Source: Desulfocapsa sulfexigens
GTDB taxonomy: Bacteria; Desulfobacterota; Desulfobulbia; Desulfobulbales; Desulfocapsaceae
Length of the DNA stretch: 15,201 nt
Direction of reading: 5' to 3'
NCBI GenBank assembly: GCA_020721165.1
Contig: DYNG01000007.1
Span: 1 to 15,201 of the forward strand
Positions within the stretch are counted from its first letter, which is position 1, and the number at the start of each line of letters is the position of its first letter. The notes below the pieces were generated by a model. That model was not told where the DNA came from, did not search any database, and saw only the letters and a list, made by a program, of their open reading frames with translations. Position numbers and translations under genes: made by a program. Shown piece after piece: positions 7,687 through 14,945 of the stretch.

Positions 7687-8535
7687 ATGTCCATAGATCT
7701 CCATACCCATTCCCACTTTTCCGATGGCACCATGTCCCCCTCGGAACTGGTGGCGCTGGCGAAGGCGAAAAGGCTCTCCGCCATTGCCCTGACCGATCAT
7801 GACACCATGGCTGGGGTTGAAGAGGCAATGGCGGCTGGCCTGGCCCTGGGCATTGAGATTGTTCCCGGCATAGAAATCAGTGTCAGCCACCAGCAGATTG
7901 AATATCATATCCTGGGGTATTTCGCTGATCCTGAGCAGCCAGATTTTGCAGCGGCGCTGCTCACCATGCAGGAGGCCCGCAATCAACGAAACAGCAAAAT
8001 CCTGGAAAAGCTCAAGGCCCTGGGCATTGCCGTAAGCGATGAGGCATTGCAGAGCATCTCAGCACAGGGACAGACGGGCAGACCGCATATTGCCCGGCTT
8101 TTGGTGCAAAGCGGGGTCGTGACCAGCATCAGTCAGGCCTTTGATCAATTTTTGAAAAAAGGACGACCTGCCTTTGTCACTCGTTTCGTCCATGAGGCCG
8201 TTGCCGCCGTGACTCTTATTCGTCAGGCCGGTGGGATTGCAGTTCTTGCTCATCCGTCCTATAATGATCCGGCGCTGATTCGCCTGCCGACCCTTCTGAC
8301 CGAGCTGGTTCCGGCGGGCCTGGAGGGAATTGAGGCCTATTATCCCACCCATTCCCGGGCGATGAGAAAAAAAATCAGCGCGCTTGCCCATCGCTATAAC
8401 CTGCTCTTGACCGGCGGCAGCGATTATCATGGCGAGGTGCGGCCAGGCACCAGTCTGGCCGGCGGAGGCAATGTTTTTGTGCCGCCGGAACTATTGCTCA
8501 AAATGAAAGAGCGATGGCGCCAGCGCCGATCATAA
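7687..8535 (+). CDS. PHP-domain phosphoesterase/nuclease of the RNase AM (YciV/TrpH) type
   Basis: This 282-aa metal-dependent hydrolase belongs to the PHP superfamily. Characterised members of the YciV/TrpH branch hydrolyse 3',5'-nucleoside bisphosphates such as pAp and trim RNA 5' ends. All metal ligands expected of the family are present: HTHSHFSDG (H6, H8, D13), TDHD (D37, H38, D39), Glu63 in GIEIS, H74 in EYHILGY, H134 in GRPH, H189 in LAHPS and D246/H248 in GGSDYHG. The length fits the family (about 280-295). The promoter at 7601 fits the ATG at 7687; no strong Shine-Dalgarno is visible. The sigma-54 regulator starts 33 bases downstream on the same strand with no terminator between, so cotranscription is likely. 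In a sulfate reducer, pAp clearance could matter in sulfur metabolism, but that is inference. Confidence 0.88.
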   Translation: MSIDLHTHSHFSDGTMSPSELVALAKAKRLSAIALTDHDTMAGVEEAMAAGLALGIEIVPGIEISVSHQQIEYHILGYFADPEQPDFAAALLTMQEARNQRNSKILEKLKALGIAVSDEALQSISAQGQTGRPHIARLLVQSGVVTSISQAFDQFLKKGRPAFVTRFVHEAVAAVTLIRQAGGIAVLAHPSYNDPALIRLPTLLTELVPAGLEGIEAYYPTHSRAMRKKISALAHRYNLLLTGGSDYHGEVRPGTSLAGGGNVFVPPELLLKMKERWRQRRS

Positions 8536-8568
8536 TAGCAACAGAAAAAAATTCAGTGGGAGTTGATT

Positions 8569-9957
8569 ATGCATTCCATCTTGATCGTTGATGATGAACC
8601 CAATTACCTGGTTATTTTGTCCGAGTTACTCCGTGACGAGGGTTTTGAAGTTTTTACTGCCCCCAACGGCAGCAAAGGACTGGAACTGGTGCGGGAGGTG
8701 GATCTGGATATGGTGATCACCGATATGCAAATGCCGAACATGGATGGCCTGGAATTTCTGGCCGCCATCAAAAAAATCAACGCTGACTTACCGGTCATCA
8801 TGATCACAGCCTTCGCTCAGGTGGAAAAGGCGGTGGCGGCCATGCAGGCCGGCGCCTTCAATTATCTGGCCAAACCCTTTTCCAACGACGAACTGATCGT
8901 CACCATCAACAAGGCCATTCAGCACTATTCTCTTATTCGCGAAAATATTCGCCTGCGCAAAGAGATTCTGACCCGCACCGGTTTTTCAGGTATGGTTGGA
9001 AAAAATCCCCGCATGGCCCAGATCTACGAATTGATCGAAAAGGTGGCGCCAACCCCGTCATCGGTTCTCATCACTGGCGAGAGCGGAACCGGCAAGGAAC
9101 TGGTAGCCAAAGCCATCCATGCCAACAGTCCGCGACACGACCAGGCCTTTATCACCGTCAACTGTGCGGCTCTGGCGGAAAATCTGCTGGAGAGTGAACT
9201 CTTTGGCCATGAAAAAGGGGCTTTTACCGGCGCCATCTCCATGCGCAAAGGCCGCTTCGAACTGGCCGATGGCGGGACACTGTTTCTTGATGAGATTGGT
9301 GAAATCCCGCTTTCCCTGCAATCCAAGCTGCTTCGTGCCTTGCAGGAAAAAAGATTTGAGCGGGTGGGCGGCAGTAAAACCCTGTCGGTGGATGTACGCA
9401 TCATCAGCGCCACCAACAAGGACCTGCGAGAAGAGGTGGATAAAGGACGGTTCCGTGAGGATCTCTATTACCGGCTCAATGTGATCCACCTGCTCCTGCC
9501 CCCTCTCCGAGAGCGCATGGACGATATCCCCCTGCTGGTGGCATACTTCATTCGCACCATTGGCGAACGACTGGCCAAGCCCGGACTTTCCATCAGCGCC
9601 GAGGCCCTGCGCCTGCTGGTAACCCTGCCCTGGGAAGGAAATGTGCGGGAGCTGGAAAACACCATCGAGCGAGCCGCCATTCTCTGTGACAATAATCGCA
9701 TTGAGGCCGATGTTGTTCAACCAGAATCCGGATCCAAAAATACCCAGCCCGCCTGGAGCAGAGAAATGGATCTCAATCACCTGATCCCCGAGGCCGCTGA
9801 ACTGAACGATGTTCTCTATGCCGTCGAGGAAAAAATGCTGCATCGCGCCATGCAGGAGGCTGGGTTTGTCCAGGCTCGAGCAGCGGAAAGATTGGGCATC
9901 ACCAAAAGCCTCTTGCAGTATAAGATGAAGAAATATGGGATCAAAAAAGGGGCATAA
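8569..9957 (+). CDS. Sigma-54-dependent response regulator, NtrC family (REC-AAA+-Fis HTH)
   Basis: This cytosolic two-component activator drives transcription by RNA polymerase carrying sigma-54. From the ATG at 8569 it is 462 aa; GGGAG six bases upstream decides this over the TTG at 8563. The receiver domain (1-118) has D8/D9, phosphoacceptor Asp52, Thr80 and Lys102. The AAA+ domain (about 142-375) has the Walker A GESGTGKE (170-177), the sigma-54-contacting GAFTGA loop (217-222), Walker B TLFLDE (237-242) and the arginine-finger region FREDLYYRLNV. A Fis-type helix-turn-helix ends the protein (about 420-462, QARAAERLGITKSLLQYKMKKYGI). Every catalytic residue is intact, so it should be an active enhancer-binding protein. 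No cognate histidine kinase is in the window. The target genes cannot be told from sequence. Confidence 0.96.
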   Translation: MHSILIVDDEPNYLVILSELLRDEGFEVFTAPNGSKGLELVREVDLDMVITDMQMPNMDGLEFLAAIKKINADLPVIMITAFAQVEKAVAAMQAGAFNYLAKPFSNDELIVTINKAIQHYSLIRENIRLRKEILTRTGFSGMVGKNPRMAQIYELIEKVAPTPSSVLITGESGTGKELVAKAIHANSPRHDQAFITVNCAALAENLLESELFGHEKGAFTGAISMRKGRFELADGGTLFLDEIGEIPLSLQSKLLRALQEKRFERVGGSKTLSVDVRIISATNKDLREEVDKGRFREDLYYRLNVIHLLLPPLRERMDDIPLLVAYFIRTIGERLAKPGLSISAEALRLLVTLPWEGNVRELENTIERAAILCDNNRIEADVVQPESGSKNTQPAWSREMDLNHLIPEAAELNDVLYAVEEKMLHRAMQEAGFVQARAAERLGITKSLLQYKMKKYGIKKGA

Positions 9958-10357
9958 GAAGAGCTGCTGGTGCAATGTTTTTTTTTTACAATCGAGCCAT
10001 GTAAAAAAACACCGCAGACATATTTTTGATATTCCGATAAAATTTTGAACATAACAATGGGCTTGGTCGTAGCGATCATTGACCAGGAGACTCATGGGTG
10101 ATTTTTCCGCCCCGTCCTGAACCGCGCATCCTCATATCCGCCCGTCAGCATAGCCTGAAAAACGCAACAACCACAAAAGACATCTTCATCCTTCGCCTTG
10201 TTCACAGCAACACCCTTTTTTATCTTTCCTTGCTCTTGCAACGAGACATGAAGAGTGATATCCTGCTTTAGTTCACTTGCCGACTCACGAGGTTGGTAAA
10301 CCGACAGATAAAATATTTTTTTGCAGTAAAGGCCTGAATTCAGAGAAGGACGGATAG
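9958..10357. other. 400-bp intergenic region with an AT-rich inverted repeat
   Basis: No gene is supported here. The main structure is at 9976-10011. A T-rich arm (TGT, ten Ts in all, then ACA) faces TGTAAAAAAACA across a nine-base loop, giving an almost GC-free hairpin just after the sigma-54 regulator. It may act as a terminator but lacks a GC stem. The rest is pyrimidine-rich, with no recognised riboswitch or sigma-54 promoter. A Shine-Dalgarno-like AGGAG followed by ATG (10094) opens only an eight-codon frame. Confidence 0.45.
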
Positions 10358-11425
10358 ATGGGGTCGTTGAAAATAATAGTCGTTGACGATGAGGTCATGG
10401 TGGCCGACCTGAGCCGGATGGCTCTGACCCACAGCGGGTATTTGGTTTCGTGTGCCCATAGCGGTGAGCAGGCGATAGAGATGGCCATGGAAACAGCCTT
10501 TGATCTGGCCGTTATTGATGCCATGCTGCCCGGTATCAATGGCATGGAAACCTTTGAAGGACTTCAGTTGATCAGCCCTTCTCTGCAAGGGGTACTGGTC
10601 AGCGGCGACTTGACGGTGGAGATGGTTATTGAGGCGGTTGAAAAGGGATTCAGCCGAACACTGACCAAACCGCTCCAGCCCCTCAGCCTGGTCCAGGCGG
10701 TGCAAGCGGCCCTCAATAAAACAGTGATACAGAAAGAAAATACGGAGTTGAAAAAACAGGTTAAGCAGATGCGGAACCTGATTGAGCATTATATGGCCCC
10801 GGAAGTGGCGGCGATTCTGCTCAACCGGCAGGAGTTGAACCCGCGAATGAGAGGGGCAATGAGGCCGCTCACGATCCTGTTTGCCGATATCCGCAATTTT
10901 TCCTTCCTGGCTCAACGAATACCAGTGACGGAATTACGGGACTTTCTCACCGAGTTTTTTGATATGGTAGCCGATGTGGTATCATCCTGGCAGGGAATTC
11001 TTGACAAATTTATGGGTGATGCCGCCCTGGCTGTCTTTGGGGCGCCTGTTCCTCAAGGTCATGCCAATCTTTCAGCGGTTTCAGCCGCCATAGATATTCA
11101 AAAAAAGTTTGAAGACCTGCGCAAACAATGGGCCTTTCGTTTTGAACCATTTCTGGAGATAGGATTGGGAATCGGAATCAGTAGTGGAAATGTCTATCAA
11201 GGAAATATTGGATCAAGTCGTCGTCTTGATTTTACGGTCTTGGGCGCAGAGGTAAATATCGCGCAACGGTTGGCCTCGGACACGACGGGGAGTCAAATTT
11301 TAATGACCGAAACGGTGTATCATGAGGTCGCCGACACCATTACCGCAAGGGAAGAAAAAGAAAAAAAATTGCGCGGGATACAGGAAAAAATAAAAACTTA
11401 CTCCATTAAGGCTCTTGCACAGTGA
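10358..11425 (+). CDS. Response regulator fused to a class III adenylate cyclase
   Basis: This 355-aa cytosolic protein should make cAMP from ATP under the control of phosphorylation. The receiver domain (1-120) has D10/D11, phosphoacceptor Asp54, Ser82 and Lys104. A helical, coiled-coil-like linker (about 122-150) leads to the cyclase homology domain (about 168-325). The metal-binding aspartates are Asp177 (LFADIRNFS) and Asp221 (KFMGDAALAVFG). The ATP-selecting residues are Lys217 and Thr293 (DFTVLG), and the transition-state residues are Asn300 and Arg304 (VNIAQRL). With the Lys/Thr pair it reads as an adenylate rather than guanylate cyclase of the class IIIb type. AAGGA seven bases before the ATG supports the start. 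No kinase, cAMP receptor or phosphodiesterase is next to it. Confidence 0.93.
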   Translation: MGSLKIIVVDDEVMVADLSRMALTHSGYLVSCAHSGEQAIEMAMETAFDLAVIDAMLPGINGMETFEGLQLISPSLQGVLVSGDLTVEMVIEAVEKGFSRTLTKPLQPLSLVQAVQAALNKTVIQKENTELKKQVKQMRNLIEHYMAPEVAAILLNRQELNPRMRGAMRPLTILFADIRNFSFLAQRIPVTELRDFLTEFFDMVADVVSSWQGILDKFMGDAALAVFGAPVPQGHANLSAVSAAIDIQKKFEDLRKQWAFRFEPFLEIGLGIGISSGNVYQGNIGSSRRLDFTVLGAEVNIAQRLASDTTGSQILMTETVYHEVADTITAREEKEKKLRGIQEKIKTYSIKALAQ

Positions 11426-11573
11426 AGATTTTGTCCCCCATCGAGACTTGCGAAAAGTTTTACCGTAGGCATGCAACTGAAATTCCAAAGATAGAATCTT
11501 GCGTATAACGAAGAGGTTGGCTAAAAAGATCATTGTGCAAAAACTCTGTTATCAAGCAGATAATCATTGCCAA

Positions 11574-11585
11574 TCTTGATCAAGA
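11574..11585. repeat. 12-bp perfect palindrome at the cyclase/S4 gene junction
   Basis: TCTTGATCAAGA is perfectly self-complementary and spans the stop codon of the S4-domain gene. Further half-copies, ATCAAG at 11551-11556 and CTTGAT at 11594-11599, flank it. It may be chance, a binding site or part of a weak terminator. There is no T tract. Confidence 0.4.
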
Positions 11586-11807
11586 ACAAGCAACTTGATA
11601 CAACGAATCTCCGATCGCAACCTGGTCCCCCTGCACCAGTTTTCTTCCTCGTCTCGTTTCCACCACCCCATTCACCCTGACTTCTCCGTTGAGAATATGC
11701 AATTTTGCCTCATGACCGTTCTGAACCACATTGGCCAATTTGAGCAATTGCCCCAGACCAATAGGTTGCACAGTCAACGAAATAATAATGGGCTGGTTCA
11801 AAGACAT
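11580..11807 (-). CDS. Small S4-domain RNA-binding protein, YbcJ-like
   Basis: This 75-aa protein is almost entirely one S4 domain, the RNA-binding fold also found in ribosomal protein S4 and pseudouridine synthases. The pattern LGQLLKLANVVQNGHEAKLHI followed by NGEVRVNGVVETRRGRKLVQGDQV (about residues 17-63) matches E. coli YbcJ and its relatives, which are stand-alone S4 proteins of about 70 aa. Their exact RNA target is not well defined. The Arg/Lys-rich TRRGRK turn is the likely RNA contact. The Shine-Dalgarno is weak. The gene is convergent with the cyclase gene and divergent from gabD, with 158 bases between their start codons. Confidence 0.88.
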   Translation of the reverse strand: MSLNQPIIISLTVQPIGLGQLLKLANVVQNGHEAKLHILNGEVRVNGVVETRRGRKLVQGDQVAIGDSLYQVACS

Positions 11808-11885
11808 GGTGTTAGTTATCAGCGGTTTCTCCGCAAAGGTCGAAAAAGTTCTCCCTTATGAAAAGAGAGTTGAAGTCTCTCAAAA

Positions 11886-11897
11886 ATACTATAGTAT
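11886..11897. promoter_or_regulatory. Palindrome in the S4/gabD divergent promoter region
   Basis: ATACTATAGTAT is a perfect 12-bp palindrome about 70 bases upstream of the gabD ATG. A second small inverted repeat, GAGAG/CTCTC (11865-11881), adjoins it. On the minus strand TTGAGA sits 17 bases from CATAAG, a possible S4-gene promoter. On the plus strand TTGAAG (11870-11875) and TAGTAT (11892-11897), 16 bases apart, could serve gabD. Both are weak matches. Confidence 0.35.
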
Positions 11898-11965
11898 ATC
11901 CTCTGTTCAAACTGAATGATACGCGATGACTTCAGAAAAAGGTACAGAAATCTCTGGTGAAAACG

Positions 11966-13417
11966 ATGGATTTGAAAGATCCTGCCCTGTTGCGGCAGCA
12001 ATGTTATATCAACGGGAATTGGGTTGAAGCAGCGGAACTCTTTGAAGTCATTGATCCCGCCAATGGCCTGTTGATTGGTAAGGCCCCTTCTCTTGGTCGG
12101 ATAGCCACCAGACAGACCATAACCGCTGCCAGTGCAGCCTGGCCAGCCTGGAAGGCGATGACCGCCAAAGACCGTTCCCTGATTCTCAAACGCTGGTATG
12201 CCCTTATTATTGAGCATCAGGATGATCTCGCCATGATCATGACCAGGGAGCAGGGCAAACCTCTGGCCGAAGCTGCCGGAGAAGTTATCTATGGCGCCTC
12301 CTATGTTGAGTGGTTCGCGGAAGAGGCCAAAAGAGTGTATGGCGACATCATCCCAACAACCCATGCCGGAAAGCGGATGATAGTCCTGAAGGAGTCGGTG
12401 GGGGTCTGTGCGGCCATTACTCCCTGGAATTTTCCTTCGGCCATGATTTGCCGTAAGGCCGCACCAGCCCTGGCTGCCGGCTGTCCCGTAATTATCAAGC
12501 CCGCCGCCCAGACCCCCTTTTCAGCCCTCGCCCTGGCTGAACTTGCCGACCGGGCCGGCTTCCCACCCGGAGTCTTTAATGTTATCACCGGGCCAGCAAC
12601 CGAAATCGGTGCAGAGTTGACCAGCAATCCTCTGGTCCGTAAGCTTAGCTTTACCGGCTCAACACCGGTGGGCAAGCATCTGATGGCAGCCTGCGCAGGC
12701 ACCATGAAAAAGATATCACTGGAGCTGGGCGGGCATGCTCCTTTTATTGTTTTTGATGATGCCGATCTTGATCAGGCCGTTGCTGGCGCCCTGGCCTCAA
12801 AATACCGAAATTCTGGTCAGACCTGCGTCTGTGCCAATCGTTTTCTGGTACAATCAGGAATTCACGATGCCTTTGTGCAGAAGCTGGCAGAGGCGGTTCG
12901 CTCCCAATTACGGGTAGGGCCGGGGGTAGAAAAGGGATATAATCAAGGCCCGCTCATTGATCTGAATGCCATCATCAAGGTGGAAGCCCAGATCGAGGAC
13001 GCCCTGCACAAAGGGGCTCGTCTGGTCGTCGGTGGCAAACGGACAGGAGAAAAGGGCTTTTTCTTTGAACCGACCGTCCTCACCGGAGTGACCACGGACA
13101 TGAAAATTGCCCGGGAAGAGACCTTTGGCCCGGTGGCGCCTATTTTTGTTTTCAAAGAAGAGTGTGATGCCATCACGATCGCCAATGACTCTGAATATGG
13201 TCTGGCCTCCTATTTCTACAGTCGAGACATTGGCCGGGCCTGGCGGGTCGCCGAAGCCCTCGAATACGGTATGGTGGGAGTCAACACCGGTATCATCTCC
13301 TCCGAAGCCGCTCCCTTTGGCGGCATAAAAGAATCCGGTACCGGGCGCGAAGGTTCAAAATACGGAATTGACGAGTACCTGGAAATCAAATATATGTGCA
13401 TTGGTGGAATTGATTGA
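11966..13417 (+). CDS. gabD: Succinate-semialdehyde dehydrogenase (GabD)
   Basis: This cytosolic aldehyde dehydrogenase oxidises succinate semialdehyde to succinate, the last step of GABA degradation. From the ATG at 11966 it is 483 aa, against 482 in E. coli GabD, and it aligns from the first residue (MDLKDPALLRQQ). GGTGA five bases before this ATG supports it over the GTG at 11957. Conserved features are Asn155 in TPWNFP, Lys178 in IKPA, FTGSTPVG (229-236), general base Glu254 in LELGG, the nucleophile Cys287 with Cys289 in GQTCVCANR, and EETFGPVAP. The C-terminus YGIDEYLEIKYMCIG is typical of GabD. Ala181 replaces the Ser that in E. coli GabD contacts the NADP 2'-phosphate, and His257 replaces Asn. 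No GABA transaminase (gabT) or transporter is adjacent. Confidence 0.94.
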   Translation: MDLKDPALLRQQCYINGNWVEAAELFEVIDPANGLLIGKAPSLGRIATRQTITAASAAWPAWKAMTAKDRSLILKRWYALIIEHQDDLAMIMTREQGKPLAEAAGEVIYGASYVEWFAEEAKRVYGDIIPTTHAGKRMIVLKESVGVCAAITPWNFPSAMICRKAAPALAAGCPVIIKPAAQTPFSALALAELADRAGFPPGVFNVITGPATEIGAELTSNPLVRKLSFTGSTPVGKHLMAACAGTMKKISLELGGHAPFIVFDDADLDQAVAGALASKYRNSGQTCVCANRFLVQSGIHDAFVQKLAEAVRSQLRVGPGVEKGYNQGPLIDLNAIIKVEAQIEDALHKGARLVVGGKRTGEKGFFFEPTVLTGVTTDMKIAREETFGPVAPIFVFKEECDAITIANDSEYGLASYFYSRDIGRAWRVAEALEYGMVGVNTGIISSEAAPFGGIKESGTGREGSKYGIDEYLEIKYMCIGGID

Positions 13418-13434
13418 TGCCATTCCGCCCAGAT

Positions 13435-13474
13435 TTTCAGCATAGAACAACAAAATGCCATGAATATGCTGAAA
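13435..13474 (+). terminator. Perfect 10-bp-arm hairpin after gabD
   Basis: TTTCAGCATA (13435-13444) and TATGCTGAAA (13465-13474) are exact inverted copies around a 20-base loop. The structure starts 17 bases after the gabD stop. There is no following T tract, so it is not a standard intrinsic terminator. It could stabilise the gabD mRNA 3' end, act as a weak terminator or be a protein-binding site. Confidence 0.4.
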
Positions 13475-13574
13475 CAGTTCGACAAATGCCTAATAGTTAA
13501 CTAATATTTGACAACTAAGCCTCTTGCGCAACGATGAGTTCTCTTCAACGAGCGGCTTAATGATGATGAATTGA

Positions 13575-13733
13575 GGGCCTCGGCAAAAATAAATCATCCC
13601 ATCTTGCTTGTCTTTTCGGCCATCTTCTTCGTCACGGAAAGAGTTTCATAGCCCTGCTATGCGCCTCTTTCCATTCCTCGAATATGACCGAAAATCCGGC
13701 GCAATACGGAACAATTAATTTCTGCCGAGGCCC
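13575..13733. repeat. 159-bp near-palindromic, MITE-like element
   Basis: Two 77-base arms flank a five-base centre (CCCTG). The outer ends are exact inverted copies, GGGCCTCGGCA (13575-13585) and TGCCGAGGCCC (13723-13733). With one further mismatch the match extends to 16 bases, and it continues imperfectly inward. Matching inner blocks include TTTTCGG, GGAAAGAG/CTCTTTCC and CATAG/CTATG around the centre. Aligned by eye, roughly two-thirds to three-quarters of the arm positions match. It has no coding frame of its own. Size, terminal inverted repeats and intergenic position fit a miniature inverted-repeat element, but no clear target duplication is visible. As RNA it would form a long, bulged hairpin on either strand. 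Confidence 0.7.
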
Positions 13734-13771
13734 TTACAGCTTTTTACTTTTACAGAAGGGGAAGAGTAATT

Positions 13772-14263
13772 ATGAGGTGTTCAAAAGTGCTGGAAAAATC
13801 GTTTTATTTCCTGTTCCTTGTGGGTTTTATTTCTGTCCTCAGTGCCTGCTCCCCAAGTGGCAGCAGCTACGAGGGCGCAGGAGGTCAACCACTGGCCAAC
13901 CTACCCGAATTGACAAGTTTTGTCGGGGAATATCGTGACATTGAAATCCCCGAAGACATGAAATATGACCACAAAAAAAGTATGGCCGTCCGCACGGAAT
14001 CATTTACGGGCGGAGTATTTTATTTTAGCGGAAAGCTCCAACGAGATTCACTGAAAAAGTATATTGTCTCCTCCATGCAGAAGAACAAATGGAAAATGGC
14101 GGGTGAAGTCGCGACGGACAGGGTACTGATTGCCTTCACCAAACCCAATAAATCATGTGCAGTAGTCATAGAAGAGGGATTTGGCGGTTCGTTAGGGTCA
14201 ACCTATGCCGCTATCTATGTGGCTGAAGATGTCAAAGGCGGCGCTGGAGCTGGTGGCTTTTGA
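13772..14263 (+). CDS. Lipoprotein, function unknown
   Basis: I do not recognise the family. This 163-aa protein has a lipoprotein signal peptide: basic start, hydrophobic core (about 11-22) and lipobox LSAC with the modified Cys26. It should therefore be anchored to a membrane facing the periplasm. A Gly/Ser-rich linker (27-40) precedes a compact domain (about 45-152). This domain has EYRDIEIPEDMKYD, a beta pair around GGVFYFSGKL, a helix DSLKKYIVSSMQKNKW, and strands RVLIAFTKP and CAVVIEE. The order resembles a small beta-alpha-beta fold. A glycine-rich tail ends it. GGGGA lies about ten bases before the ATG. The gene starts 38 bases after the palindromic element and ends 34 bases before a strong terminator, so it is probably monocistronic. 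Confidence 0.82.
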   Translation: MRCSKVLEKSFYFLFLVGFISVLSACSPSGSSYEGAGGQPLANLPELTSFVGEYRDIEIPEDMKYDHKKSMAVRTESFTGGVFYFSGKLQRDSLKKYIVSSMQKNKWKMAGEVATDRVLIAFTKPNKSCAVVIEEGFGGSLGSTYAAIYVAEDVKGGAGAGGF

Positions 14264-14297
14264 TGTAGTGCCCCCCTCCCTCGATTTTTTTTTCGCA

Positions 14298-14344
14298 AAG
14301 CTGCTCTTTTTGCCTGGTAACAGGTTAAAAAAAGCAGCTTTTTT
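14298..14344 (+). terminator. Strong intrinsic terminator after the lipoprotein gene
   Basis: AAGCTGCT (14298-14305) pairs with AGCAGCTT (14333-14340). The stem continues inward through T/A pairs to CCTG-GTAA-CAGG at the tip, with a short asymmetry. Six Ts (14339-14344) close it. The reverse direction also has A/T-rich flanks, but the gene order points to plus-strand use. Confidence 0.85.
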
Positions 14345-14363
14345 ATTGTAACTGGTGGGCCCA

Positions 14364-14945
14364 ATGAAACGAGTTGTGATGGTTCTGGCTTTATTGTCCT
14401 TATTGACCGTATGCGCCTGCCCTGGTGCCCCTTGCGGTGTGGCCGGTGCTGACCCCTCCTTTGTCAACCAGCTTCAGGCCCTTGCCAGACAAGGGGACGG
14501 CGAGGCGCAATTGGCCCTGGCCCTGCTGTATGAGCATGGTGAACAGGGCCTGGAACGAAACCTGGAAAAGGCGCTGGCCCTTTTTCAACAGTCAGCTCAA
14601 GCCGGTCTGCCAGCGGCCTGTCTCTATCTTGGGCTGAAATATGAAAACGGCAGCGGAGTCGCTCAAGATTCTCAGGAGGCGGCCCGCTGGTATTGTTGCG
14701 CGGCGCGAAAAGGCTGGGCCATGGCCCAATTCTTCCTGGCCGCTCTGTATGAAAAAGGCAAAGGGGTGGGGAAGGACAGAATAACCGCTTTGGCCTGGTA
14801 CGGGCTGGCCGCCGACCAAGGTTATCCAGGAGCAGAAGAGGCACGAAACCGTTTATCTGCTGGTTTGACGAAAAGAGAGATCAAAAAGGCAATAACATTT
14901 CTCGAGCGATTTCAGTTGGATGCTGTAGACTGTTCACTATTATAA
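14364..14945 (+). CDS. Sel1-repeat protein with signal peptide
   Basis: This 193-aa exported protein is built from Sel1-like repeats, TPR-related helix pairs that hold other proteins. The N-terminus is a signal peptide (hydrophobic core about 4-16). The VCAC at 16-19 could be a lipobox, otherwise cleavage near residue 29 is likely, so lipoprotein versus soluble periplasmic protein is unsettled. Three repeats are visible: about 46-81 (GEAQLALALLYEHG..GLERNLEKALALFQQSA), 82-118 (ACLYLGLKYENGSGVAQD..EAARWY) and 119-154 (AQFFLAALYEKGKGVGKD..ALAWYGLAA). A short helical tail follows. GGTGGG four bases before this ATG supports it over the GTG at 14355. The partner is unknown. Confidence 0.88.
   Translation: MKRVVMVLALLSLLTVCACPGAPCGVAGADPSFVNQLQALARQGDGEAQLALALLYEHGEQGLERNLEKALALFQQSAQAGLPAACLYLGLKYENGSGVAQDSQEAARWYCCAARKGWAMAQFFLAALYEKGKGVGKDRITALAWYGLAADQGYPGAEEARNRLSAGLTKREIKKAITFLERFQLDAVDCSLL

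Noticed and set aside
9058..10095. 345-aa open frame on the minus strand
   Set aside because: It is antisense to the sigma-54 regulator, covering the AAA+ and HTH coding region. No motif, and no supported start.
10094..10120. Eight-codon frame after a good AGGAG
   Set aside because: Could be a leader peptide, but it has no attenuator-like pairing or telling codons and lies 237 bases before the next gene.
13508..13513. Perfect TTGACA -35 box upstream of the lipoprotein
   Set aside because: No acceptable -10 box at 15-19 bases, and it lies more than 250 bases from the gene.
13684..13938. 84-aa open frame on the plus strand
   Set aside because: It begins inside the palindromic element and overlaps the well-supported lipoprotein in another frame.
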